NCBI GenBank assembly: GCA_002104905.1 | Contig: MCFE01000252.1 | Span: 49,697-113,696 of the forward strand | Direction: 5' to 3' | DNA length: 64,000 nt | Origin: Basidiobolus meristosporus CBS 931.73 | Lineage: Eukaryota > Basidiobolomycota > Basidiobolomycetes > Basidiobolales > Basidiobolaceae | Shown here: positions 33,699 through 46,032 of the stretch, piece after piece | How the letters are laid out: the number at the start of each line of letters is the position of its first letter | Numbering within the stretch: the first letter of the stretch is position 1 | Notes under the pieces: model-generated | Told to the model about the DNA's origin: nothing | Seen by the model: only the letters and a program-made list of their open reading frames with translations | Database searches by the model: none | Program-made: the position numbers and the translations under genes

Positions 33699-35499
33699 TT
33701 ACAAAATCATGTTGATTGGGTTTTCCATGTAGAACTTGAACTTGTTCAAAAAGTCGCCAGCGATGGCGGCGTCAACCACACGCTCATCAATGCTGAGGTT
33801 GACGGTCATGATCTGTCTGGTCTTCAAGTTTCCATTAACTGGGGCGTTGTATGAGAACTTGGCCTCGCCGGAGAGATAATCAAACACATCCGGTTCAACG
33901 GTAGACTCGACAACTGGCTCCGATGGTACCTCAACTGCTGATTCATCCTCAATCACCTCGATCTTGGTGCCACCAACTGCCATAATGCAGGCCTGGGGAG
34001 GATTGATGATGGCAGTGAACTGGCCGATGCCATACATACCCAAGTTAGAAATGCTGAAGCTACCACCCTGGTACTCATCTGGCATCAATTTGCCAGCACG
34101 AGCCTTGGCGGCCAATTCCTTGACAGTCTTGGAGATGTCAGTCAAACCACGACGATCGGCATTCTTGACGATTGGGGTAATAAGACCGGTAGGAGTGGCA
34201 ACTGCGATGGAGATATCAACAGAGCTAATGCTCTCACCAGCGTCCTTGGAAGCATTGTAGCGGACATTGAGTTCAGGAACATCTCGGAGTGCGAGAGAGG
34301 TAGCGCGAACAATGAAATCGTTCACAGAGACGCTGATCTGGTTGTTTTCTTTCAGAGTACGTCTGAGTTTAGCAATCTCGTCGACGACGATGTCTCTGGC
34401 AACATAGGAGTGGGGAACGGTAGACTTGGATTCGGAGAGGCGAGAAGCAATCACTCTGCGCATAGTGGTGACAGGGATATCTTCGTATGCAGCAGAGGAA
34501 ACCGAAGCAGGCTTAGAGGCTTCTTGAGCTGGCTTGCTCTCTTGTACCTTGGGTGTGGGCGCACCACCCTTGATAATACCGAGGTAACTTAGGACGTCGC
34601 CCTTGAGGATGCGTCCCTTAGGACCAGTGGCGGGCACCTTGTTAATATCTTCGATCTTGTTGTTACGCACCAAATGGGCCACGGCGGGACTCAAATAATT
34701 GTCACGATCACCTGCAGGAGCCTCGGAGGTTGAAGGGGTCGCAGGGGTTGAGGAAGCTGGGGAAGCTGAACTCCGAAATTCGTTAAATACAAATCGTCAC
34801 TTGATTAGAACATAGAAATCACCTTCTGGAGAGGCGGATGGCTCGGATTTGGCAGGCGCATCAGCAGGGATTTCGATACTGCTGATATCATCACCTTCTT
34901 CGGCCAAGATGGCGATTAAAGAGTTAACGGCCACACCCTTGGTACCAGTAGGAACCTAGATTTAAGCGTGTCGCGTTAGCTTCGAAGCAGCAGTGTGGGA
35001 AACATTGAAACCCACTAGGAAGTGTAACGTACAAGGATCTTGGCCAAAATGCCGTCATCTTGGGCCTCGATTTCCATTTGAGCTTTGTCAGTTTCAATCT
35101 CAAGGATGACTTCACCAGCCTCCAACTTGTCACCTATGCATACCGAAAAGTTGAGTCAGCGAAGAGCTGCAAGCAGCGTCAGCAATTCTCTCGGACATAC
35201 CCTCCTGCTTCTTCCAACTGGTAATAGTACCCTCCGTCATGGTAGGGGAAAGGGCAGGCATGAGTAGCTTTGAAGTAGCATTTCTAATGGAAGATTGATG
35301 AAGGTCTAGGGGAAAGGGTTAGCATGGTGCGTAATGACGTTGGAGTTGTGGCTTGATAAAGCGGCGAAGGCCGAAATGAACGTATCACAAAGAGAAGCAC
35401 CGAGAATGGGAGAAGATAACACGTACTGCGTCTAAGAGCGTTCCTGCTCACGCCAGTAGAGGCCAAAGAACGGAAAACACTTGAGCGAATAGTGAACAT
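33699..35499 (-). CDS. PDHX: Pyruvate dehydrogenase complex component X (E3-binding protein), animal type
   Basis: Exons 35499-35427, 35305-35201, 35133-35033, 34955-34823 and 34765-33699 give 492 aa. The protein anchors E3 (dihydrolipoamide dehydrogenase) in the mitochondrial PDH complex. There is a presequence ([16 protein letters not shown]), then a lipoyl domain ([20 protein letters not shown] with lipoyl Lys near residue 76), an Ala/Pro linker, a peripheral-subunit-binding domain ([27 protein letters not shown]), and a full acyltransferase-fold domain. The active-site box, DHRxxDG in E2, reads DERVVDAA, so the catalytic His is missing, as in metazoan PDHX (E3BP). Hence PDHX rather than E2. 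Confidence 0.85.
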
Positions 35500-37500
35500 A
35501 GTGCGGAGGAAGCAAAGGTAAGCGAACAAGTCAACCGGAGTACGTCGATTTTTTTATCTCCAACGAAGTAATTTGCAAGAATATTGATGAAGCCGCAAAT
35601 GATAATCAATATGGTTGGTCGCACTACATCACTCAGATAGTGTCGTACTCGTCTGTATGCCCCACACAATCGTCAGTTGTAGTCGTCCCAAATTTTCATC
35701 CGATAAAATGTTCATCTCAGCCTCACTGAACTCTCGCTGAATATCCCCTTTTTTTCGCGGCAGCTCCAATCATCGGTGCCTCTTGGTCGGCAATCGAGGA
35801 AAATGGATGATTTCTAGATATATCGGTCCTACGAAGGCGATCCCTAGTAGGATTGGCAAACGAATACTGAGTTTCCAAATGTAATGGCACTGAGCCACCC
35901 CGAAGATGAGATTAAATGATTGTCCAATGGGCTGCTGACCAAGGCCATGAGGAGAGATTGTGTAAGTGGAGTAGATTTGTAGATGTGGCTTGTGGATAAG
36001 TCCGGATCAATTGACTGATGGAGCGACTGCTCATTCGCTTAATCAGATGCGCGATAAACGAACAATCTCGATCATGCCTTCCTGGTGGCATGCTCAGCAG
36101 ACTTTCACCGTGATCACTAGAGTTTAAAATATGCCATGAGCTGGGATCACCAGCAGTACAAAGCTCTGCTGGCAATCCTCGTCTAAGATATGTCGCAAAG
36201 TCAATTTCTGTATAATATATCGATTTTCTAGTCACGCTACCAAGCGTGGTGCATACCAGAGATTGGCAGAGTCGACTGTTACACGTAGATCAAGATGATT
36301 AACATTAATTGGGATTTCTCTACATACTATCAAACTAATCTGGTCGTACACAGACATGTATGCAATTCAAGTTCTCAAACAGATAATCAAATACCTGAGC
36401 ATCACAAGCACCTCTGCTCTTGTAACAGGCAGTGTTTTTTCAGAGCAATTCTCATGCAGACGGAAGACGTCGATTCGCATGCTGGGGTTTGCTGGGATAT
36501 ACTTCAAACCAAGATGCTTTGCCAATGGCGGTGAGTAGCGTATATAGGTCTACAGATAATTGCACGGGGACATTACTTCGAATATAAATAAGGTTGCGTT
36601 GAGGTGATTCCAGAAATCTATACAGGGGCTTCACAGTAGAATATGATGATGCTGTCCCTGGGTCAACATATCTTCTGTAAGCATGTTTCCAGCTTGAGTA
36701 GGGCACATTCCAAATTTAACGACTCACCAACATTTGGTACAAGATCTGCGTGGTATGAATGGCTTTCACGGTACCATTCCTAATCCATGGCTTCTTGGCA
36801 AGTCGGTACTAGCCACGATGGTGTCATTTTGGTCCCTTGATGTTTGAGGCCCTCCATTCCATATATGAAATCTAATATCCCGGTTGTTATATGGAGATGG
36901 GTAGTATTTGACTTAAATTGGTGTCGAGCATTTGTGATCTGGGAGCTATATCACAAAAAGATCGTATATCTTTGTTCAGTGATAGGTTGAGGCAAGAATG
37001 TGATGCCAAGGTGGGTAGATATTCCCAGGTTAAACATGAAGAGCGGCCGCCTGTTTGGAAAAAGGTCGGTTTGTAATTAACGCATAGGCGATTCGATTCT
37101 TTTTTCGGCGCATCTAGTAACGTGATCTGGGCAATGACCTGCCCGTTTGGTGTGTACTGGACAATAGAAACACCGGGTTGGAGTATCGTAATGAGTGATG
37201 ACATGCGTAGAGCAAGGACATTGGGCACGCGATCAGATAAAGCCAGCAATAAGCTTATCATGATAACAATCATGTAGAAATTCAAATTTCATTAATTAGA
37301 ATGGTCACGTACCAGCTGCTTCGTACTGTAAGACCAGGCTGAAGGATGCTTTATTTAGTCTTGATATGCAGAGTAATGCATTCCATTTTGACACTGTCGA
37401 GCAGTATATCCCAGATGCACATTTGCTTTGGCCTATATAAAGATTGATGGCCTCTCTAGGTTGTCACCAAAACGAGCCCTCAAGCAAGCCCCGTCCATCG
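35500..37500. other. 2-kb divergent intergenic region
   Basis: Between PDHX (-) and GH16 (+). Minus-strand frames at 36887-37285 (hydrophobic start MNFYMIVIMISLLLALSD) and 36452-36706 have some coding character and could be parts of a small secreted protein, but no splice pattern joins them. The right end holds the GH16 promoter. Confidence 0.35.
37434..37442 (+). promoter_or_regulatory. TATA box of the GH16 gene
   Basis: TATATAAAG, 59-67 bp before the ATG used for GH16. Confidence 0.55.
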
Positions 37501-38965
37501 ATGATGAAGTTGAAGACTGTAGCTATTGTATCCTTAGTCTCGGTTTTGCAAGCTGAGGCAGCCTCTCGCCTGGTGTTTGAGGATAATTTTGACACCTTCG
37601 ACTTGAGTCGTTGGAAGGTATGTCCTTCGTTTCCTTAAAGAGTTCATGCTCTGAAACTAACGATGCTGGGTCAGCATGATATTACTCTGAGTGGAGGCGG
37701 GTATGTATTTATGTTTGGCATGCAGACCTCAGGTATTGACCCGAAGAAACTCCGACAGGAACTGGGAGTTTGAGTACTACTTCAACAATCGCTCCAACTC
37801 CTATGTCAAGAACGGTGTCCTCTACATCAAGCCAACTTTAACTGCTGACAGAATAGGTGAAGCAGCGGTGTTGAGTGGTGGATCACTTGACCTCTGGTAA
37901 GAGAGCCCATGGGTATTGGTAAGATTCAATGGCTAATTCTCCGGCCCTTCATATAGGGGAAGCGAGCCAGCCAATGCTTGCACTGGTATTTTCCTTTATC
38001 GCTGGGTGGTTTTGAGTATGGATTGGAACTAATGTGAATGCTCACATGAACGAACAGGGAATGCTTTCTTTGGATGCCAGCGCACGAGTGATGGAAACAA
38101 TATACTGAATCCTATTCAGTCTGCTCTCGTTCGCTCATACAACTCCATGAGCTTAACATATGGTAAGGTTGAGATTCGCGCAAGACTCCCTCGAGGTGAT
38201 TGGATTTGGTAAATGCATCAAATTAATATTACTCAAATTGAACACCGCTAACCATTTCCTTTAGGCCGGTAAGTAAGCCGTATGAGGTCATTCGGACAGG
38301 AGCGTCTGGTTTACGTTCATTGCAATAGGCCATCTGGATGTTACCCAAACATCAACAATATGGCTCTTGGCCTGCCTCTGGTGAAATCGACATTGTTGAG
38401 TCACGTGGAAACGGTGGAGACTATCCAAATGGGGTGAACACTGTCACCTCAACGTTACACTGGGGTAAATATTTCATTGCATAATATTGACCGGCAAGCA
38501 TAGACTGATCCCCTGAAAGGCCCCTCCTACGAATTCAACCGATACCAAAAAACCACCGGATCGTACAGCCTACCAGGGAACGCTGATTTCAGCCAGAAGT
38601 TCCACACCTTTGTGCTTGAATGGGATTCCAAATCCATCAAAACCAGCGTGGACAAGAAGCCGATAATGGAGGTGTCTTTCAACCAATCGTTCTGGCAACG
38701 AGGAGATTTCCCCAGTGGGCTGAACAACCCATGGGATGGTAGAGGGAAAAGCGCCCCGTTTGACCAGGAGTTTTATCTCATCTTCAATGTTGCCGTGGGC
38801 GGTACCAACGGATATTTCCCGGAACATCCAACCAAGCCTTGGTCCAACCAGTCACCTACGGCAGCCAAGGATTTTTGGCTGAAGAAGGACGAATGGTTGA
38901 AGAGCTGGCCTAATGATGACCGCAGAGCACTTGCGATTGATTATGTCAAAGTGTGGTCGAAGTAA
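37501..38965 (+). CDS. Secreted GH16 beta-1,3-glucanase-type hydrolase, 8 exons with a 4-nt micro-exon
   Basis: Exons 37501-37617, 37675-37700, 37759-37896, 37957-37985, 38058-38208, 38265-38268, 38329-38464 and 38520-38965 give 348 aa. It probably cleaves or remodels beta-glucan in the wall. There is a signal peptide (MMKLKTVAIVSLVSVLQAEA). GH16 blocks are present: FEDNFDTFDLSRWKHDITL, SNSYVKNGVLYIKPT, YGKVEIRARLPRGDWIWPAIWML, the catalytic GEIDIVESRG (ExDxxE), FHTFVLEWD and FYLIFNVAVGGTNG. The W-P-A-I-W join needs a 4-nt exon (GCCG) between two introns with good sites. The order and length match the laminarinase/glucan-binding-protein branch of GH16. An earlier in-frame ATG (37447) is less likely, because it would bury the signal peptide. 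Confidence 0.92.
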
Positions 38966-39171
38966 AAAAAATTGCACCGAGTCTTCAAAATAAATCATAT
39001 TCCGAGGTTACTGTTTCAACATAGCGTTCCATCCTTGGTGAAACATGCAATCATGATTTTGTGGGGGAATTAAGAACCATACCAAGCCGCTGTTTGACAA
39101 GCCAAAGCGTCAGTGGCGCTGGTGGTCTATTTTAATTTTCTCTAGAAGGTTTGTTGCTATAATTCGAGATT

Positions 39172-40640
39172 TCATCTAACAGAGGCTTGTAGAATTGCGA
39201 ATGGTACCAACAGGTAGGCATCAAGGCTATGTAGAACGTCTAGGTTAGTGGCTGGCGGAGGTACTGCACTAGCAAGAAGAGGGTTTACCAAATACCGGAT
39301 CTGAGTGGTTCATATCGGGATAGCACAGATATTTGTATTCGACATGCTGGTTTATATCGTGGAAAATCTCCTGGAGGACTGTATGGAACTTGTTTGCCGA
39401 TTGAACAGGAACTGTGTAGTCATGCTGACCATGAACGACAAGAGTGGGTGGCAGTTGTCTAACAAACTCTCCTTTCTTTTTCAGGTCCCAGGATAACACC
39501 GATTTCAATGCGCAAGTTGGGGAGTTGAGATCAAAATTGGCCGGAGTCGACCCCATCACACGCGACATCCCAGAGATCTCTTCTACACCACGATATGTCT
39601 CCCAAAGGTAATGCTCACCGATGTCATACACGCCTGCCAATCTACAAACATCAATAAATGGTAAGCGTTATAGGACTTGCCTCCGATCAAGACGAATCAC
39701 TTACAAAATTAAATGCTGCACAGGAGGCAAAGCAGTGGTGTCTGCCGTCGATGTCTGCATTTCAACCTTACGCCGGATGTCATCCAGTACCATTTGGGCT
39801 GCCAAGTGTGCGCCAGCACTGTGGCCCTGTTATGGATACAAGTTAGCGCACTTCCCTTTGATAGGATCATATAAGCCATTACCATGATGGAAATGCAAGA
39901 TGGGTCCCCACCGTAGTGTTTCGCATTATCACGAGTCCAGAGTAAGGCTTGGGTAACATCTTCATAGATTTGGGCGATTTTGACTTCGGGATACTTTCGA
40001 TAGTCCGGAACCACCACCATGTACCCTTCTTTCCTGAGCGTGTCGGCCAACAAGGTATACATAAGCTTATTGCCTGAAGACCAAGAGCCACCATATATAA
40101 AGAAAATCACCGGGGCTAAAGTTGATATGCGAGTGGGAAGGTACACATCAAGTTTGGGCTTATCGGTTTCAGCTGAAGGGTAGAATGGGATATTCGACCT
40201 AGAGAGCGGTTGAATGTGTTTAGTTCATATTTCAACCCAATTTGTCGGTACTCAGCATATTGTCTCGTCTTACTTCTTGATGGAATCTATTTGCTTTCTG
40301 ACTTTCCAATATCTCCAGTAGAGATAATAGGCTACTGTCGGCAGCATCTCCATTTGTCCCAGGAGTTGTTGTCCAAGTACATAGTTAATCTTCAGGACTC
40401 GTTTGAAATTGAAGGGTAGTAATAGCTTCACACGATCCGTTTGCCCTAAGAACAAATAGATGCACCAAGCGGTTGCATATAGTAATGCTGGGGTAGGGAT
40501 TATGGAGATTAGCGTAACGGTTGAGCACTTTACCAGTAATAGTGAGTATCGTGCTTACCGAGAGGTGGGACCAAGAGAGGAAAAACCAGCAGAATCACGG
40601 GAAGAAGTAGAAGCACTGATACTGTTGCAATGGCCTTCAT
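39172..40640 (-). CDS. Membrane-anchored alpha/beta hydrolase, isoprenylcysteine methylesterase-like
   Basis: Exons 40640-40559, 40445-40274, 40198-39883, 39826-39705, 39641-39289 and 39239-39172 give 370 aa. The N-terminal segment MKAIATVSVLLLLPVILLV is a signal anchor. The hydrolase core has the oxyanion motif IYGGSWSSG, the nucleophile elbow GHSAG (completed across an intron), the acid region PPTLVVHGQHDYTVP, and a His in YPDMNHSDPVF. The layout, with LDVYLP before the HGGxW-type motif, resembles plant/fungal isoprenylcysteine methylesterase and kynurenine-formamidase-like lipases. The substrate is not known. Confidence 0.82.
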
Positions 40641-41635
40641 TGATGCCAATTCTTCTCTCTAAATCAATTTATTAGATTTCATCGGGAACTTCAGACCGAC
40701 GGCCAGTAAAACAGCGCTTTCTACTGAATAATCATTGGAAAACACATATATCTCGTGACGGGCGTAGCTTGAAATGGATATGCAGAGCCACCGAACTTGG
40801 CATCTGTAACTCTCGCATCAATGAAGGTGGTACGTAGGAATAAGTGTGATTTGTTTAGATTTGCAAGTGGGATATAATCCTTGTAACCACTATTTCGTCA
40901 TATACATGAACGTTGGCGGTGTTATCAAGAACAACTGGCATTGTAGTGACTCGTACCGATCACTGTCATGCAATCCTGAAAACCCTTGCATTAATGGGTG
41001 TGCTGTTATTCCTTTCTATCGTACATGTATCCAGGCAGGTGTTATGCACATGAAATTATTTGTAATGTCTGGCATTTTAGAGGGGTTTTGCTCACGTTAT
41101 TTCCTTTCAGATATCTTGGCTGAGGAAACTTTGACCCAACGGCAATACTATATGGCTTCATCCGTGATACCTTGTCCAGTCTGCCGCCAGGCCCATTTCT
41201 ATCCATCACATCAGTAAGCGTTCTGTCGGAAGTTGAATACCAAGATTTATTATAGCTATGAACAGTTGAATTCGTACGATAGGATTGGGTGGAACTGAAG
41301 ATCAAATCTTGCCTCTGTTCTTCACTCTCTTATGCATGAAATCCCTTTCCAAATCTTTCCGCTCTGGAGTGGTTACTACATACACCCCTTACTCGCCCAG
41401 AAATACCTATGGTTGTCAATTATGCGCGGTACGCTCCGAATTGACTGGACTGCTATTTTAAGTGGCAGTTAGGAGGTCACTACATCATATACCGAGTGTT
41501 TCATTCCGGTTTTGTGATGCGAGGATCCGAACAATGAAGTGTGGTTTGGATAGCAAGTTCTGAATAAAAGAGCAAGATCTCCGGTTTATATTACTGTACT
41601 CCGGCCCTTACCTCGCACAAGATACTCTCTTTGAC
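40641..41635. other. 1-kb divergent intergenic region
   Basis: Lies between the hydrolase (-) and the dehydrogenase (+). A Cys-containing 123-aa plus-strand frame (40846-41217) has no signal peptide, family or splice support. Otherwise nothing was recognised. Confidence 0.35.
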
Positions 41636-43059
41636 ATGTCTAAACGGATTTTATTCCTTGGAGAAATAGAGTTTGCCCAAGATTACGTTGACGAACTACG
41701 AAACAGCTATGAATACGAACTCTTGGTATACTCTCTTTCCTTACCCTTCACTACTCTCGCGAATATTGACGACTGATTCTATAGATAATCCTCCCACGCA
41801 GCCGCCAAGACTTCCTACGGAAACTCGAAGCAGGGGAGTTTGGAGAGTGTGATGCGGTTGTACTATCGTGGGCCTTTAAATTGGTACATCTGGTATATAC
41901 GGGTTATCATGTTCAGGTTAACTAAGAAATCAAAACCAGGCGTGTGGAAGATTTGACGGTCCGGTCATAGAACTATTTGGTCCCACATTAAAAATCATAT
42001 CTAGCACGGGGTCTGGTTACGATGCGGTGGACGTAGAATATGCAACCAACAAAGGTATGTTGCGCGTTATAGGGCTTCATCTCCCACGACAGTATTCATG
42101 TGACTTTATCATTAGGCATTTGGGTATCAAATACGCCTGGTGTGGGCAATGATGCAACCGCAGATATCGCCATGTTCCTCATCCTCAGCACCACCAGATA
42201 CACCTACGAGGCTGAGCAATCTCTAAGAAATGGTTGCCTTGTGACTCGCTACACTGTATTTATTCCCCAGAACTAACCCCGCTACTTCAACAATCAAGGT
42301 TCGTGGAAAGACAGCCTGTCTTTAGGCCAAGATATCGGACGTTTGAAGCTCGGTATATTGGGCTTGGGTGGTATTGGTAGGGTAAGTCCTTAAATCCCCG
42401 TCAAGTAACAGATGCATCCCACCCTAATTCCTATGGTTTTGCCTAGGCCTTGGCACAGCGAGCACATGCTTTTGGGATGAAATTGTACTATCACAATAGA
42501 AATCCTGTTCCTGAGGAAGGTATGGTCGCTGAATTCAGGGTTGTTCCGGCTACGCATCTAACAGATGTTTCGATTACAGTAGCCAAAGCATGCAACATCA
42601 CCTACCTACCATTCGATGACCTGTTGAAGACTGTAGACATCCTCTCTGTACACGTGCCCCTGTCCAATTTGACTACAGGGATGATTGGAACAAATGAGTT
42701 TGCCAAAATGAAAGATGGTGCCATATTAATCAACACAGCCCGCGGGCCAGTAATCGACGAAGATGCAATGGTTGAAGCCCTTGATTCAGGGAAACTGAGC
42801 TCTGTTGGCCTGGACGTGTATAAGAATGAACCGGAGGTCCATCCAGGTTTATTACGCAACATGAAGGTCCGTCTCCTGCCTCACCTTGGTGCCTGCACGG
42901 AAGGCACTTTCAAAAATATCGAAGTGAGTGATCTTACATACACATCACAATACTGCAGCGCTAGACTAAATCGATCATTAGCTTCTTGCATTAGAAAACT
43001 GCCATTATACCATCATCAATGGTAAACCGAAGACACCAGTGAACAACCCTGTACACTAA
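41636..43059 (+). CDS. D-2-hydroxyacid dehydrogenase (glyoxylate/hydroxypyruvate reductase type)
   Basis: Exons 41636-41725, 41785-41892, 41940-42054, 42116-42232, 42299-42381, 42447-42519, 42589-42923 and 42982-43059 give 332 aa. NAD(P)H-dependent reduction of a 2-keto acid is the expected reaction. The Rossmann motif LGILGLGGIGRALAQRAHAF is followed by the basic patch YYHNR, suggesting NADPH use. Catalytic positions: Arg in LINTARGPVIDE, Glu in KNEPEVHP, His in LLPHLGACT. The substrate loop STGSGYDAVDVEYA is also present. The exon 2 donor could be GTACAT (41884) or GTATAT (41893); both keep frame, and I chose the second. Confidence 0.9.
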
Positions 43060-43332
43060 TGAGAACCAGTCTCGTATTTATCTCTACCTGCAGGAGGCCC
43101 AAGAAAATTCCCCTAATAGAATTAGCATAATATGCCAGCATTTGATGCATCAAGCGCTGTCGGAGCGTTTCAACAATGTTTGAGAATTAAAGGCTCCGTA
43201 GATTTGATATCCACCTTAGTTATGTGTTGGAAAATGGTTTCTGGGTCTTTATAACAAAAATACACAATCTAATGATAGAAACATTTATCAGAACCTACAA
43301 TCAAAATGATTCTCTGTTTCTCGTGACAACAA

Positions 43333-45461
43333 TCAAAAATCCCGCAATATCATAATCATCGCATCTAAGCGAAGCTCAGCAACTTCCAACCATTCCAGCA
43401 CCTTGTTTAGTAACTGTAGCTGTGCATGGTCAAGCGCGGTAAGCAGCCCAGGGTTTGCGATCACATCCTCCCGTTGAACCTTCCTCAATAGCTTCGACCT
43501 TGACTTTACCTCGATGCTGTGCCGTTGACGAATGTTGGCTAGCGCTTGGTAGCAGTCATTCATAATCAGCTCTTCACACTTGTGGAGCGGCACATACCAC
43601 AGGTAGAATGTGCGCGAAGGTACACGATCCACGGACTTTGGGACTTCCTGTAGCTCTACCAGTCCAGCCATGGCCAACTGATGAAGTTTTTCCCTCACCT
43701 CCTTACCGGCAACCAATGCGATCTTGGTAATCTAATTGATATGCGAGGTTTAGCCAGTAAACTCGCATGAATCCTGGCCAGGTGCAGACTTACCTGCTTC
43801 TCGTCCAGCTTCTGGTTCTCTACCAAGATACGGAATAATCGATGGCTAATGCTTCCGTACCTTTCCTTGACTACGGACTCGACCAGCCTTCTTTTGAGTG
43901 CAGTTGTTCCATTAGATAGATTGACTTTGTATTGACCAGCACCACGCTCGTCAACTTTCGACAAAAACTTGGCCCGGTCGGTGCAAAGCAGATCTAGAAA
44001 TTCCGTAATGATTTGCTGCTGCGACGGTTTCAGCCTAGTGCCATCAGCGCTTACAACAATTTCAGAGCGCAGCTTGGCATCGCTAGGTAGATGGTGTGCA
44101 ACTAAGGTGGCCGAAAGAGGCACTAACAGAATGGTCGTCTAAGCTGAGAAGGTTGCGATATCTCCAAGTCAGTCAGTGGGCCTTACCGGACTGCTCTTCG
44201 TGGCATGTGCGTATCTTATCTTGGGCAATCGTGAATGCAGCCTTCATCACTGCCTCAGCACCTTTGTTCACCCGCTCCCCTACAGCACGTATAATTTGCT
44301 ACCAATGACAGAGATGCGTAACTAAGTCCATTCTACCTGACAACAGATAGGTCATGTTCAACTAACCGTGTTTCGGAATCTGATGTTGAATTGATCGTAG
44401 TTGATCTTCCAAAATACACTCTCCTATTTTACACGTATGCAATCAACACGATTTCGCTCTAATGAGATAGGTAATCATGAATTGCCTACATCCACTTCAT
44501 CCACCGCCTCAGAAGCCATATGGCTCATCTACGTATTGACGATTAGACACATTCAGGTGAAAGCACAGGATGGGGTGGAGTATTTACTCTTCTGAAGGGC
44601 CCGGAGTCGGAGGGGAATCTACGTTTCTAAACGCTCATCAGAATGCATGCACACAACAGCTCATGCCATCGAATTGTATGATTCGTACCATGCCTAGGAT
44701 TGTATTTGTGTGGAGTTTGGCCGGGTTCTCGTCATTTTTGGCCTTTCTCGTGTCAACTGTCTCCGCAGTTGCAGAGGAGGCTTCGAGTCGTTCTCGATCC
44801 CTAGGAGCGATATTATCTTTGGCTTCGGCCACTTTGATAAACCGGCTTTTCGCAAGTTGGATAAATGTATTGGTGATACGTGTATTCTCTACAAATGAGT
44901 GATGGATTAGAAACGATGCTGTGCGAGCCCAGAAGCTGCCACACCTTCTTTATCTTTGATATCAAGCAATTTTCCCAAGTCCGGTAATCTTACTAGACCC
45001 TGGGTAAGCAGGCAGAGAACGATGGCGTAACCCTGTAATAGCATGAATCGTGCGTGAGCCCAAGTCATGCCAGCCCATACATATACCTTACCTCTGCCCC
45101 GAACTGCTCTTTCGCTGAAAGTAATATACTACCAATCCGTAAGCGAGACAGAATTTCGCGAATATTGGCTTCGTAGTAAGTAACAGTTGCCTTGTTCTCG
45201 ACATTTTCAGCGTAGTGTATCAGATGATGTTGCAACAGAATGATCAGACTCCTCCGAATCATGTTGCGTTCGAGTTTAGTGTACTGGTATATGCTATCCA
45301 TAGTCAAACGGCCCCTTTTTACCAGGATACTAGCCACCCGCTTTTCCCTGTTAGTAAGATATTGGAAGGTTTTGTTGGGGAATCCTATAGTTTACCTCCA
45401 CCACATTTCCGAACTCTTCTTCCAAAATACTCCTACAGAGTCTACCCTCGAATACTGACAT
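43333..45461 (-). CDS. RPC82: RNA polymerase III subunit RPC3/C82
   Basis: Exons 45461-45396, 45347-45092, 45032-44945, 44888-44689, 44626-44588, 44528-44490, 44423-44367, 44298-44187, 44122-43794 and 43731-43333 give about 528 aa. C82 belongs to the Pol III subcomplex that helps open promoters. Winged-helix blocks: LCRSILEEEFGNVVE, VKRGRLTMDSIYQYTKL, RRSLIILLQHHLIHY. Later: VFWKINYDQFNIRFRN, RYGSISHRLFRILVEN, SRTFYLWYVP. Exons 2-10 are in phase, but the exon 1/exon 2 join is off by one nucleotide with canonical sites, so there is either an indel or an unusual splice there. The small exons 5 and 6 are less certain. Confidence 0.88.
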
Positions 45462-45910
45462 TCGTCTGGAACACAAAGAACTAATCGTCCAGATACACGA
45501 GACACGAAGAACTTGTACGCTCTCGTGATCAAACACGAAAATTCGGGTTCTAAAAATAATCGAGATGTGACAGCTCAATGAAATGTTGCCGAGGATCCAG
45601 AAAATAGTGCCATTTAACTCGACGACGCTGGTATTTATGACGGTCCCATGAAATTCTGGTATTTTTGGTCATCAAACTCAGCTTGGTGGCTTTGCTGAAA
45701 GAAATGACTGTATTTCTGACGCACTCGCTGATATTTCATGGGCCACATTGGTCATTATCGACAAATACAAGATGAAGTAATCTGCAAGCGGGTGTAGGGG
45801 TAACACATCGTAGCAAGATGAGACCTCCAGCGACTAATATTGTAATCATCACCAATATCAATCTGCTGCAATGGGTATGAAAATCTAAACTCGTATGATA
45901 ACTCTCACAC

Positions 45911-45932
45911 CCCCTTGTTTGAAAATAAGGGG
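45911..45932. promoter_or_regulatory. Inverted CCCCTT...AAGGGG pair (STRE-like)
   Basis: CCCCTT and AAGGGG face each other across 10 bp. CCCCT/AGGGG is the stress-response element bound by Msn2/4-type zinc fingers in yeast. It is followed 15 bp later by CACGTG (45947-45952) and then by the TATA box, an arrangement that looks regulated. Confidence 0.4.
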
Positions 45933-45962
45933 AACAGACGTAATCGCACGTGTTGGTAAATG

Positions 45963-45970
45963 TATAAAAG
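45963..45970 (+). promoter_or_regulatory. TATA box of the lysine-rich secreted protein
   Basis: TATAAAAG, 63-70 bp upstream of the ATG; a near-perfect consensus in a compact promoter. Confidence 0.65.
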
Positions 45971-46032
45971 AGAGGGAAGCAGCTATACTGAACTTTGTCT
46001 TGCATCCTCAGTTGCCTCTTCCCTCCGCTACA

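Larger units (their letters stand above)
45462..46032. other. Divergent promoter region of RPC82 and the lysine-rich secreted protein
   Basis: No gene. The right part carries a compact promoter: an inverted CCCCTT/AAGGGG pair, CACGTG and a TATA box (listed separately). Confidence 0.45.

Noticed and set aside
33699-35499. Reading as the PDH E2 acetyltransferase
   Set aside because: The active-site His and Gly are replaced (DERVVDAA), which fits PDHX better.
36887-37285. 132-aa minus-strand frame with a hydrophobic start
   Set aside because: Possible secreted protein, but no upstream promoter signal and no clean join to the downstream frame; noted only in the intergenic entry.
40846-41217. 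Cys-containing 123-aa frame
   Set aside because: No signal peptide, irregular Cys spacing and no family; most likely chance.
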